Both the position numbers and the translations under genes were made by a program. The notes under the pieces are model-generated. The model saw nothing but the letters and a program-made list of their open reading frames with translations. It was not told where the DNA came from and did no database searches. A stretch of 64,000 nucleotides of DNA, taken from Engraulis encrasicolus. Its lineage: Eukaryota; Chordata; Actinopteri; Clupeiformes; Engraulidae. Location: the NCBI RefSeq assembly GCF_034702125.1, contig NC_085870.1, positions 4,023,695-4,087,694 on the forward strand, written 5' to 3'. Within the stretch, counting starts at the first letter, position 1; each line of letters starts with the position of its first letter. Positions 1-9,865 of this stretch are shown piece after piece.

Positions 1-421
1 GACTGGCCATCTGGCATAGCGAGCATTTCCCGGTGGGCCCCGTACCCTCGTCGGCCCCTGGCCATCTGGCATAGCGGGCATTTCCCGGTGGGCCCCGCAC
101 CCTCGTCTTTTTTTTAGGGCTTTTATGCCTTTATTTGATAGGACAGTTTGAGATTGTGACAGGAAGTGAGTGGGACAGAGAGACGGGGTGGGGTCGGGAA
201 ATGACCCCGGCCGGACTCGAACCAGGGTCGCCGTGGGCATGCAAGCCCAAATGTGGGGGGCTCAACGCCTTTTTTAAAAAAAATTTTGTTTTACATTAAG
301 GAAAATAGGGTCCCACAAAGGTGTGGGGGCCCACTGGTGAGTTAATTCTGCGCCGCTAATTATGAGGGGTCCCTTTAAGCCAAAAGTGCCCGGGCCTTAT
401 TTCTCCTATAGTTCAGCCCCT
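1..421. mobile_element. hAT-like MITE split by a SINE, partly tandem-duplicated
   Basis: Matches the complete copy at 58545-58760: GGCCATCTGGCATAGCG at the left and GCCCGGGCC...TTTCTCC at the right. The left about 58 bp occurs twice (from 1 and from 58). A minus-strand tRNA-derived SINE (about 106-283) interrupts the middle. The left end may lie outside the window. Confidence 0.65.
106..283 (-). mobile_element. tRNA-derived SINE, family A
   Basis: Read on the minus strand it carries CCCACATTTGGGCTTGCATG, then a B-box-like CTGGTTCGAGTCC, an AG-rich middle and a tail. Same family as 15944-16137 and 47796-47985. The A-box end is truncated here. Confidence 0.7.
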
Positions 422-599
422 GAGTCCGACTACTACACTATACCGTACGCTGGCTCAGGGGATGACCAACAGGTTCGGCCACATAGCTGGCAGTAAGTCA
501 CCTGATATGCCGCTACTGTTACGCTACTCGTCACTCTCTCCTTCACTACACCTGTTGAAATGAACAAAGAGGAAGAGAAATACATTATTTCCCCCCCAC

Positions 600-893
600 T
601 TAAAGTGATACTGTCCCATTTATGGAGATAAGCTTATTTTACACCTCCCCTTGAGTTAAATAATAGGGTTCTCCTGTACTTTCAACCGTTCTCTGGGTAT
701 GGCAGTGCAAATTTTACCTCCAAGCTAGCAGTTAACATTGAGTCCTATGAGACCAGCTGGCGGCTAACTGGTATCATAGGACTCTAGGCTAACTGCTAGC
801 TTGGAGGTAAAATTTGCACTGTCATGAACGGTTGAAAGTATACGAGAATGGTAAAATCCTATTATTTAACTCAATGGGACAGTATCACTTTAA
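600..893. mobile_element. Palindromic TTAA-flanked MITE
   Basis: Begins TTAAAGTGATACTGTCCC and ends GGGACAGTATCACTTTAA. The arms are long reverse complements (AGCTAGCAGTTA, GCAAATTTTACCTCC). TTAA at both ends fits a piggyBac-like target. A half copy is at 26197-26355. Confidence 0.7.
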
Positions 894-1149
894 CTCTAGA
901 GGAAGGTGTGTAATTGCAGAATGTAATGCAATATAATTGTGTGTGTGTGTGTGAGCGCCGGGTGCCTTTTTCAGGATGTCTCACACACTACTCTAGTATG
1001 AGTTTTGAGATGTCTCACATTCTAGTCATGATGGAAAAACTATTCTGTCAGATGACAGTTCAGGATGGTTAGAGAAGCTGGGTGGTGTGCTGTGATTGAC
1101 TGGGCTGCAGGGGTGTGTGTGTGTGTGTGTGTGTGTGTCATACAGTAAT

Positions 1150-1335
1150 CCCTACCAAGGCCGCTGACAGCTTTGGCAGGGCTCAGGACGAAATAATCAT
1201 CTGTAATGCCACCCCCCCTCAAAATTCAAAATGCACTCCATACAACGAGGTCCGGATTCTGGGCCCCTTCTCTTCCTGGGGCCGGGACAACATACCCGTT
1301 TGTCCCCCTCCTGTCGGCGGGCCAGATCATGATAA
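1150..1335. mobile_element. MITE related to the CAGGCCTGCCGACA-type repeat
   Basis: CCGCTGACAGCTTTGGCAGG at the left, GGACAACATACCCGTTTGTCC and CTGTCGGCGGGCC at the right. Relatives lie at about 8810-8950, 24053-24197 and 49243-49400. It sits between two copies of a duplicated flank (CAGATGACAGTTCAGGAT near 1050 and CAGATGACAATTCAGGAT near 1347). Confidence 0.5.
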
Positions 1336-1369
1336 AAATGTTACGTCAGATGACAATTCAGGATAGTTG

Positions 1370-2480
1370 GAGAAGCTAGGTGGTGTGAGGAGAAGCTGGG
1401 TGGTGTGGGGAGAAGCTGGGTGGCGGTGTGGGGAGAAGCTAGGTGGTGTGAGGAGAAGCTGGGTGGTGTGGGGAGAAGATGGGTGGGGTGGGTAGGGGGT
1501 AGGTGGTGTGAGGAGAAGCTGGGTGGTGTGGGGAGAAGGTGGGTGGTGGTGTGGAGGGGTATTGGGTGGTGGTGTGAGGAGAAGATGGGTGGTGTGGGGA
1601 GAAGCTGGGTGGTGTGGGGAGAAGCTGGGTGGTGTGGGGAGAAGCTGGGTGGTGTGGGGAGAAGCTGGGTGGTGTGAGGAGAAGCTGGCTGGTGTGGGGA
1701 AAGGTGGGTGGTGGTGTGGAGGGGATGGGTGGTGGTGTGGGGAGAAGATGGGTGGTGTGGGGAGGGGTGGGTGGTGTGGGGAGGGGGTGGTTGGTGTGGG
1801 GAGAAGGTGGGTGGTGTGGGGAGAAGATGGGTGGTGTGGGGAGAAGCTGGGTGGTGTGCTGAGAAGCTGGGTGGTGTGGGGAGAAGGTGGGTGGTGTGGG
1901 GAGAAGATGGGTGGTGTGGGGAGAAGCTGGGTGGTGTGGGGAGGGGGTGGTTGGTGTGGGGAGAAGGTGGGTGGTGTGGGGAGAAGCTGGGTGGTGTGAG
2001 GAGAAGCTGGGTGGTGGTGTGGAGGGGAGAGGTGGTGGTGTGGGGAGAAGATGGGTGGTGTGGGGAGAAGATGGGTGGTGTGGGGAGAAGATGGGTGGTG
2101 GTGTGGGGAGAAGCTGGGTGGTGGTGTGGGGGTGATTGACTGGGTGGTGTGGAGGTGGGTGGTGTGGTGCAGGGCTGGGTGGTGTGGGGCTGGGTGGTGT
2201 GGGGCTGGGTGGTGTGGGGAGGGGGTGGTTGGTGTGGGGAGAAGGTGGGTGGTGTGGGGAGAAGATGGGTGGTGTGGGGAGGGGGGGTGGTGTGGGGTGA
2301 AGCTGGGTGGTGTGGGGAGGGGGTGGGGGGGGTGAGGAGGAGGATGGTGGTATGGGNAGGGGTGGGTGGTGTGGGGAGAAGGTGGGTGTTGTGGGGTGAA
2401 GCTGGGTGCTGTGGGGAGGGGGTGTGTGGTGTGGGGTGGGTGCTGTGGGGAGAGGGTGGGTGCTGTGGGGTGATTGACTG
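1370..2480. repeat. 20-bp G-rich minisatellite, about 50 copies
   Basis: Tandem variants of GGGTGGTGTGGGGAGAAGCT with many related types (AAGAT, AAGGT, GAGGGGGT). All G sits on the plus strand. One N at 2357 suggests an assembly or sequencing difficulty. The open frames here, Trp/Gly-rich on plus and His/Pro/Thr-rich on minus, only reflect the 20-bp periodicity and are not genes. Confidence 0.9.
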
Positions 2481-2540
2481 GGCTGCAGAGGGGATGCAAG
2501 TCATAATCTCCACCACCAGCGGATGACTCACCGTCATCAC

Positions 2541-2614
2541 CTGATGCAGACAGGCGGACAGGCGGACAGGCAGGCAGGCAGAGAGGTGGAGAGGCAGACA
2601 GGCAGAGAGGCAGA

Positions 2615-2645
<31 letters not shown>

Positions 2646-2715
2646 ACAGAGAGGCAGAGATCAGGTGCTGTAAATAATGATATGATTCATGGTGGCCGTG
2701 CTCTCTCTCTCTCGC

Positions 2716-2776
<61 letters not shown>

Positions 2777-2790
2777 CTCTCTCAACCTGC
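2541..2790. repeat. AGGC-type tetranucleotide and CT microsatellites
   Basis: 2541-2660 is an interrupted CAGG/CAGA tetranucleotide array. 2699-2783 is an almost pure CT tract. No coding signal. Confidence 0.85.
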
Positions 2791-3032
2791 CTGCTGCAAT
2801 CAATAGGTTGAGCAGCAGGATGCAGTGCCATCATGCCATTCCTCCATAATTGTGTTATTTCCTCTCCCTCATCTCCAGGCTGTTTTACAGCCCCACCAAT
2901 TGCATTCTGTCAATCAAGCGACTGCAAGCCACTAAAGCTGGAGAGAGCTAAACATGTTGGTCTAGCCTGCATGTAATGCAAAGGTGTATATTTGGCTTTG
3001 AAAGTAGTGGGGAGGGGACATTATGGTAAATT
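2791..3032. other. Unassigned intergenic sequence
   Basis: Non-repetitive by eye, with no exon-like reading frame, splice pair or RNA-like structure recognised. Confidence 0.5.
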
Positions 3033-3720
3033 AAAAAAGGAAGGAAAAAGCAGATGTAACGGAGGCTAACTAGCACAGAGTTGGCGTGGAACGTTGGTAA
3101 ACCTCCCTCCGATAGCCTCATACAGTCTCGTGCCGTTGGGCCGAGAGACTAGTCTCTTGGCCCAGCGGTATCGTACTGTGTCTCCCATCGCCGAACCGTT
3201 GTAGTTGACGAGGTCGCACGTTCGATCCCCGAGGGGGGTGAACAGGTGCAAGATGACCTCCGTCACAGTGGTGCCGTATGACCCGGGATGGGAGTGAGGT
3301 TTAAGGGGGAGAGTGTAACGGAGGCTAACTAGCACAGAGTTGGCGTGGAACGTTGGTAAACCTCCCTCCGATAGCCTCATACAGTCTCGTGCCGTTGGGC
3401 CGAGAGACTAGTCTCTTGGCCCAGCGGTATCGTACTGTGTCTCCCATCGCCGAACCGTTGTAGTTGACGAGGTCGCACGTTCGATCCCCGAGGGGGGTGA
3501 ACAGGTGCAAGATGACCTCCGTCACACAGAGGCACTCTGAGATTTGAGAAAAATATAAAAAAAGCCTTTAATTTAACATGGCAAATTCAGTTTAAAAGCA
3601 CATGGGCCTACGCGTTGCGGCCATATTGGCCTTCATCAGGGCATGAATTTGCCATGTTAAAATGCTTTTTTTATATTTTTCTCAAATCTCAGAGTACCTC
3701 TGCCTTTTCCTTCCTTTTTT
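3033..3720. mobile_element. Hairpin MITE interrupted by the TRIM-like element
   Basis: Arms AAAAAAGGAAGGAAAAAG... (3033 onward) and ...CTTTTCCTTCCTTTTTT (to 3720) are reverse complements that continue across the TRIM insertion: GGCACTCTGAGATTTGAG at 3531 pairs with CTCAAATCTCAGAGTACC. The centre holds GCAACGCG next to GGCCTTCATCAGGGC, a motif shared with 19465-19495 and 55875-55965. Confidence 0.7.
3055..3526 (+). mobile_element. Miniature LTR element (TRIM-like) with tRNA-like boxes in its LTRs
   Basis: Two 213-bp direct repeats, 3055-3267 and 3314-3526, are identical by eye. Each starts TGTAACGGAGG and ends CCTCCGTCACA. They flank a 46-bp interior. One base after the left LTR, TGGTGCCGTATGACCCGGG resembles the primer-binding site of a tRNA-His-primed element. 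AAGGGGGAGAG at 3303-3313 is a polypurine tract directly before the right LTR. Target duplication CAGA is at 3051-3054 and 3527-3530. The insertion sits in the left arm of a hairpin MITE whose right arm preserves the empty site (CAGAGG near 3697-3703). Each LTR has an A-box-like TGGCCCAGCGG (3158-3168) and a B box GTTCGATCC (3220-3228). No coding capacity, so it must have been mobilised in trans. Confidence 0.82.
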
Positions 3721-4130
3721 GGACCTACACTTCACCCGGTACAGATGAGCACCTGAGTAATATTACCCTGCAAAGTCTCCTGAGCGCTTTAAGCCCTTTA
3801 GTGTCTTCTCATTATGGTAAATTGTCTGGGTCAACTATTCTTTCTATTCTATTCTTTTGGAAAAGGTGGTGGGGATCATCTAGGTTCATCTCAAAAGTGT
3901 TAAGGACATGTCCCCACCACCATCCACACCTAAACTTACACCCCATGCCTGCATGCTCTAGTGATGGCCTATCTCTCCTAGTGCCTGTAATTCCTTCAAC
4001 GCTTGTAAATCATGGCAAATTTGAGATATCATAGCGGAAAGAAAAATCATGCACATTTGATGATGTTCATGATGAGGATGGGAAAAGTTTTCTGATGATG
4101 ATGATAATGATGATGATTTTAATTTTTAAA
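3721..4130. other. Unassigned intergenic sequence with a short ATG-rich tract
   Basis: No recognised gene or repeat. A degenerate GATGATGAT tract lies near 4060-4120. Confidence 0.4.
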
Positions 4131-4208
4131 GTGTTTTGTAAGGCTTTTCAAGCCTTTGTTAGTTTTTACGAAATAGGACAGTGATGATAGTGACAGGAAG
4201 TGAGTTGC

Positions 4209-4277
<69 letters not shown>

Positions 4278-4371
4278 GGAAGGGTCGGCAAAGGACCCGG
4301 GCCAGAATCAAACCCAGGTCAGCCGCATAGTCGACAAGTGTCCTTCCATTAGCGCCATGGCAGGGCCCTGA
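4131..4371 (-). mobile_element. Diverged family A SINE with internal GA microsatellite
   Basis: On the minus strand it has the SINE order: head-like sequence ending about 4371, a degenerate B box CTGGGTTTGATTC near 4310, a GA/CT tract (4213-4274), then the CTGTCCTATTTCG tail. It is older than the 15944 copy. Confidence 0.5.
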
Positions 4372-4499
4372 TGCTGATGATCATGAGGTACTTCAGTGAA
4401 CTAGATATGAGTGTTTTCCTATGGATTCAGTTATTGAAAACACATAAATCAAACATGCAGTACTTGGGATTTAGCCTGGCAAGTCATAGTATAACATGC

Positions 4500-5290
4500 A
4501 ACGTATAGTCTAGACTCGCACCATAGAAAGCCGAAAGCCCAACTGAAAAACTCCACTCCACAGCACACAAGTGTTCACTGCACACTGCACACAACGAAAT
4601 TGCATTTATGCCTCATCCGTGCAAGGGGGCACACCGTAATGGTGCCCCAAGGGAGCAGTGCAGCGGGACGATATCATGCTCAGGGTACCTCAGTCATGCA
4701 GGAGGATGGGGGAGAGTAGTGGTGTGGATCGGCACTGCCCTCACGATCCGATTCGATCACGATTCGGGAGGTAGTAGATCCGATTCGATTCGATTCTATT
4801 AGATCCGATTCGATTCAATTCTACAATGCATTGCAATGCATTACATTTCTACTGAACGCAAAGCAAATGTTCAGCCATGATGAGGAAATACAAGTAGTCA
4901 GATACTGAGCAACAATTTATTGGCTGTTTTCTGTATCAGTCTGTATCAGTCTTGCAATGTTTTGAAGTGTTTTTATTTAATTTAACATTCATTTGCTCCC
5001 GAAATATCCATGGAAGTAATTGAAACTTAAAAAAATTGCCGGATTGATTCTGGAACTTGCCGGATCTGGATCTGGATTGTCCATGCCCCGGATCGATTCG
5101 GATCGCCGAATCGATCATTGTTGACACCACTAGGGGAGAGCATTGGCGTTTTTAGACAGGGGCCAGGGTGGGCCTGGGCCCCTGTAGAATTGATTCTGCC
5201 CCCCCCGAACCAGCCACCTTTTGTATGCAAGTCTGATGCCCTAGCCGCTTAGCTTACCCATGACTGCCTATGACTGCCTATGACTAGGCA
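4500..5290 (-). mobile_element. tRNA-related SINE, family B, split by a hAT MITE
   Basis: Reverse-strand copy of the element at 27676-27944. Shared parts are the GCAGTGTGCAGTG-like tail, the CTGAGGTACCCTGAGC stretch and the head near 5290 (GGCAGTCATGGGTAAGC). It is interrupted at 4717-5132 by a MITE, and near 5145-5215 by another short insertion. Confidence 0.65.
4717..5132. mobile_element. hAT-like MITE with perfect 8-bp target duplication
   Basis: Ends TAGTGGTGT and ACACCACTA, with internal GATTCG-rich inverted arms. Target duplication GGGGAGAG is at 4709-4716 and 5133-5140. Inserted into a SINE, so it is the younger of the two. Confidence 0.85.
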
Positions 5291-6224
5291 AAGCAGTGGG
5301 ACCATCAGTTGGGCCTCAAACTGCATTGTCATTGTGCTAAGCTCATTCCAATGACTCCTTACAGAGACTCAAAACTAGACAGATCGCTCTAATTAGAAGA
5401 CAGAGACATTCCAGATTTATGGCCCAACTCATCCACTACGGTTACAACAACCTGACTGGCAAAAAACAATATTCCACCTGTAGGGTTGGTCTAGTTTATA
5501 AAGGCGGCTACTCAACAACATTACAGAACTGCGCGATGAAGCAATAAGATGTTTTTTAGCGGGAGTGTGCAGCACACGCAAGTACGGAATGTGGCTTGTT
5601 TTGCCCCTGTGGCAAGCAGGCAGCCTTGAATTCCACCTATAAATACCGTACATGAGGCATTTGTACACAGGTGGATTAAGCGCATGAATGGTAGGTGACA
5701 AGGGGTGAAGAAAAGAGAAGGATTATCAAAACACAACACATGGCATGCACACATGTAGTCAATTGGTGGCTGGTATCGGTGATGCTGTTCACTCAAACGT
5801 GGCTGTTAGAACAACAGATGCTTTTCTTTGCTGTGTTACGTGATGGGTGCACTAAAGAGAGATGAAACTAGACGTGGTTATTAGTCTTGGAGCTCAATGC
5901 AACACCCACACATAGAGATGGGAGCTCTATTAACTGGTTCTGCCGGTCATTTTGACATTATGCAAAGCAAAATGATTTGCTATTCAAAACGCAGCCTTCC
6001 TGAAGTGACTCATCACTATAATAAAATATACCAACACTACACAGCACACTTGCTATCTGCACTTTACACTACACAGTACACTTGCTATCTGCACTTTACA
6101 GTCAAATTCACCAGCACTCAGTTTCTGCCATGCGCCAGTTTGGAAAAGTACATCAAGTTTGGACAAGTTTTTTTTTTATATAGCCTACATAAATACATAC
6201 AGTATATAACCCAATATTCCATAA
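5291..6224. other. Unassigned intergenic sequence
   Basis: No recognised gene. A 30-bp local duplication around CACTTGCTATCTGCACTTTA (6048-6100) is the only structure noticed. Confidence 0.4.
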
Positions 6225-6579
6225 GGGGTAACGCTTTACTTTACGGTACAGTATTTACTGTGTACTTTCTGCGTAACAACAGGGTAACAGACAGAAGTTA
6301 CATGGTATCTAATGGGTAAAAAGGGGGTAATTACAAAGTAAATACTATGTAATACACATATCTCAAGAATTACTATGAATACACTGTGTATTTTCAAACC
6401 ATCTAATCATCAAACTTCTCTCTGTTACCCTGTTATTACCCCATTAATGGAATTTACTTTGGAATTACCCCCTTTTTACCCGTTAGATACCATGTAACTT
6501 CTCTCTGTTATCCTGTTGTTACCCAGAAAGTACACCGTAATTACATAGGGTAACTGTACCATAAAGTAAAGCGTTACCC
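6225..6579. mobile_element. Palindromic GGTAAC-type MITE
   Basis: GGGGTAACGCTTTACTTTA at the left and TAAAGTAAAGCGTTACCC at the right. Long inverted arms contain CATGGTATCTAATGGGTAAA and its complement. Confidence 0.75.
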
Positions 6580-7491
6580 AAAACTCCATTTTGTCTGAGA
6601 AATGCTGCAATTTTCTGCTTCATATCTGAATCACATTGCTAGTCAAACATCTGAAGGTGGATGTCAGCTGGGATTTCAGGAGCATCAACTGTAAATGCCG
6701 AGCAAAAAAGGCAAACTTTTCTTCAGGTTCTGAAAACCTGAAGTCTCAGACACCCGCAGCAACTTTGTAACAGGGTAGAGATGTACTTCTTTTTGACATT
6801 ACTAGTTGTTTTTTTCTCCAAAATGTCTGGCTGCGCCCCTGGATTAAACATTCCGGTAGGCCTCATCTGCCCCCCAGACCTTACCGTGTGTTTGACACCC
6901 ATGATTTAAACAAAACAGCTAATGTTGTTGGTACCAGTCTATCAGTGCTGGACTGGTAATCTGACATAGAAGGCATATTCCCGGTGGGGCGACAGTCCCC
7001 AGGGGCTTATACTGTTGTTTTTGTTTGGTTGTTAGTTAGTTAGTTAGTTTGTTTGTTTTCTCAGGGACTGGGGTCCGTTTCTCGATTCTTGTCGCTGCTA
7101 ACCGTCTTAAGATTGTCTTAAGACGCAACAACACCATCCCCTTGGATTTAGTGGTGAGCGTCGCTCTCAAGAGAGAGTTGAGTCGCTCTTACAAAGGACG
7201 TTTCTACCGTCGTTAGCAAAGACGCTGAGAATGAGAATGCCACCCCTGAGTTTAGAGAGCGGGGATGGGAAACTGTAGGCCCAGATGCCACATGTGGCCC
7301 ACCTCCTCACTCAGTGCAGCCCGTACCTTAAAAAATAATTACAGGATTTTTTTTTTAAACCACTAGTGAATCAATTCATTGTAATTATACTGTTCGCTGA
7401 TAAAGAACACTCCTTCCAAACAAGAAAGGCAGTCTGGGCCTGTCTGTCCAGCTGCAGTTTGCACTCTGAGTTGCAGTCAGATCCGTGCTCA
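6580..7491. other. Unassigned intergenic sequence
   Basis: No gene seen. 7080-7240 contains a diverged inverted-repeat-like segment around GTCTTAAGATTGTCTTAAGAC. Confidence 0.4.
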
Positions 7492-7495
7492 TGTG

Positions 7496-7709
7496 TGTGA
7501 CGGAGGTCATCTTGCACCTGTTCATCCCCGCTCGGGGATCGAACCTGCATCCTCGTCAACTACAACGGTCCGGCAATGGGAGACACAGTACGATACCACT
7601 GGGCCAAGAGACTAGTCTCTCGGCCCAACGGCACGAGACTGTATGAGGCTATCAGAGGGAGGTTTACCAACGTTCCACGCCAACTCTGTGCTAGTTAGCC
7701 TCCGTTACA
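7496..7709 (-). mobile_element. Solo LTR of the TRIM-like family
   Basis: 214 bp, reverse orientation, beginning TGTGACGGAGG and ending CCTCCGTTACA. It is clearly related to the LTRs at 3055-3526 along its length, with a few substitutions. A 4-bp duplication TGTG flanks it (7492-7495 and 7710-7713). That is the expected product of recombination between two LTRs. Confidence 0.78.
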
Positions 7710-7915
7710 TGTGGTTTGTGGAAATGGTTTGTTTTGCATGTGTGAGGGAACAATATTAGCCAAAAATGCCCGGGTGTTTAATTTGGTCCCAGTCCATTCT
7801 ACCTGCAGTCTACCATTGTCCACATGTTACATCAGCAGCATAGTGGCACTATTGCCTCGGCCTTTTAACATGCAGCTGGCCTTGAGAATTACAAATGATG
7901 CAGGTAAGGGCCGGC

Positions 7916-8126
7916 CAGCGGTGTTGCCAGATTGGGCGGGTGCCCACCCAATTGGGCTACTTGGGACGAGCGTCTGCGGATAGAAACGGGAAAAATTGGC
8001 CATGTGGCGTTTTTTTCAGCCGTTTGGGCCCATAGAAGTCAATGTCATTTGTTGAATTTGGGCGGAATTTAGCGCATTTTGGCGGTTTTTGAGAACCTTT
8101 TGGGCGGGACACATCTGGCAACACTG
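7916..8126. mobile_element. hAT-like MITE, CAGTGTTGCCAGATTGGG family
   Basis: Ends GTGTTGCCAGATTGGGCGG and CATCTGGCAACACTG. Related to the copies at 9183, 10620 and 53468. The target duplication is degraded (CCGGC shared). Confidence 0.7.
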
Positions 8127-8640
8127 CCGGCTAGCCTCCCTCTGCAACAGGAGCAGCTGGTGTAGGGTTACCTAGCGCTCTCTGTCCTCCGCAGCAGCAA
8201 CAACAACAGCAACAAAACGCAAAATGAGGGAAATGCAGCCTTGGCTGGCAGGTCAAGGATTCTTCCTGAATGGTTAACCTGTTAAAACGAGGCGTTATAC
8301 ATTTGCTGTTGCCAGAATGGCAATGACCAAGTCATAGTGCATTACTAAAGGGCTACTAAATTAACAAATCATTTCTTACTGTCCACTGTCTGAGCGAGCC
8401 TCAAGAATGCTCTGTCTTGAAATTACGATTTAGGGTTTAATTTTTTTTTTTTTTTTTACAAATTCTGCCTTGGCATTTAAGAAATATGCAAATTTTCACA
8501 AGTCGTGCGTCATGTTTTCAGTTTCTAACACTGAAACTTTGTCCTCCTGTCTGAGAGAGGGGGGGCAGAGTCAGTGGGGTACACCTCAATAGGCCCTCTG
8601 CAGTAGACTCGGCAGGGCCTTGTAACTGGATCTAAGGGGC
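8127..8640. other. Unassigned sequence with a MITE fragment and a poly-T run
   Basis: 8290-8360 (ATGGCAATGACCAAGTCATA) matches part of the TTAAGGGGTTAAA-type MITE at 16771-16948. Poly-T at 8441-8457. No gene. Confidence 0.4.
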
Positions 8641-8676
8641 ATTGTGAAAGAGGAGGCTGAAACCTACAGACATGAG

Positions 8677-8683
8677 AAAGAGA

Positions 8684-8736
<53 letters not shown>

Positions 8737-8741
8737 AGAGA

Positions 8742-8775
<34 letters not shown>

Positions 8776-8776
8776 C
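8677..8776. repeat. GA microsatellite
   Basis: About 100 bp of GA dinucleotides with occasional CA interruptions. Confidence 0.95.
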
Positions 8777-8948
8777 TTGTCTGTTACAACTGGCCAGTGA
8801 GTATACACAACACAGTTGCTATAACAGGCTTCGCCAGGCTCAGGACAGTCATCTGAAGCCCCCCCCCCACCTAATAGTACATACACTATAATGTGATGGG
8901 GTCCACATTCTGGGCCTGGGACAATGGGCCCCTTGCAACCCCCCCCAG

Positions 8949-8950
<2 letters not shown>

Positions 8951-9029
<79 letters not shown>
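8951..9029. repeat. CA microsatellite
   Basis: About 39 CA repeats, pure. The preceding segment (8810-8950) is a fragment of the CCGACAG-type MITE family. Confidence 0.95.
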
Positions 9030-9031
<2 letters not shown>

Positions 9032-9126
9032 CTCTCTGCCGTTTCTGTGATGGCATCTCCTTCCCACAATTCCCACTCTGTTCCCAAAACCCTCCGGCAC
9101 ACACACGGCACAAATGAGCTCATGAC

Positions 9127-9865
9127 ACCTGGGCAGCCAGCCCATGCCAAGTCAGGCTCCCTTTCACTCACTCATGCATATACAGGGTTGCCAGATGAGG
9201 CTGATGATTTCCAGCCCAAAAAAAAATGCTGAAAACCCGCCTGGAAGCACTAAATCCCGCCCAATTCTATTGATATGTATGGGCAATATTGGGCGGGTTT
9301 CCTTGCGAAATGCCATTTTTACCCGCAGACGGCCATTCCAAGAAGCCCAATTGGGCGGGAAACAGCCCAATCTGGCAACACTGTATACAACTACTGTACT
9401 GTGTACCGTCTCACAGGCAGCCCATGCCAAGTCAGTCTCCCTTTCTCTCTATTCCTCTAGACAAACAGATACACACTACACACTATTTACCGTACTGTGT
9501 ACTGTCTCACAGGCAGCCCATGCCAAGTCAGTCTCCCTTCCCCTCTACTTCTCTGGAGACACGGATACTCACATGCGTATCCAGCTACTGAACTGTGTGT
9601 GTACCATATGACAGACAGACAGCCCATGGCCAGTCAGTCTCCCTTTAGCTCTATTTCTCTGGACACACATATAGGCTACATGGATATAATGTGTACCATA
9701 TTACAGGCAGCCCATGCCAAGTCAGTCTCCCTTTAGCTCTACTTCTCTGGACACACAGATACTCACATGCATATACAACTACTGTACTGTGTGTGTAACA
9801 TATGACAGACAGCCCATGGCCAGTCAGCCTCCCATTAGCTCTCTCTAGCTGGACACACATATTTT
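9127..9865. repeat. Minisatellite with period of about 90-105 bp, first unit split by a MITE
   Basis: Units share CAGCCCATGCCAAGTCAG followed by CTCCCTTT, CTCTATTTCTCTGGACAC and a TATAC/TACTGTACTGTGT segment. Unit starts are near 9133, 9418, 9512, 9618, 9708 and 9807. A further degenerate unit is at 11718-11800. The unit starting at 9133 is interrupted by the MITE 9183-9383. Confidence 0.8.
9183..9383. mobile_element. hAT-like MITE, CAGTGTTGCCAGATTGGG family
   Basis: Ends CAGGGTTGCCAGATGAGG and CAATCTGGCAACACTG. The interior is rich in CCCGCCCAATT and its complement. Inserted in a minisatellite unit. Confidence 0.75.

Noticed and set aside
1327..2540. Long His/Pro/Thr-rich minus-strand and Gly/Trp-rich plus-strand open frames
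   Set aside because: They follow the 20-bp minisatellite in several frames. No start context, splice sites or domain.
3158..3230. Genuine tRNA gene
   Set aside because: A and B boxes are present, but no acceptor-stem pairing was found by eye and the segment lies inside a repeated LTR.
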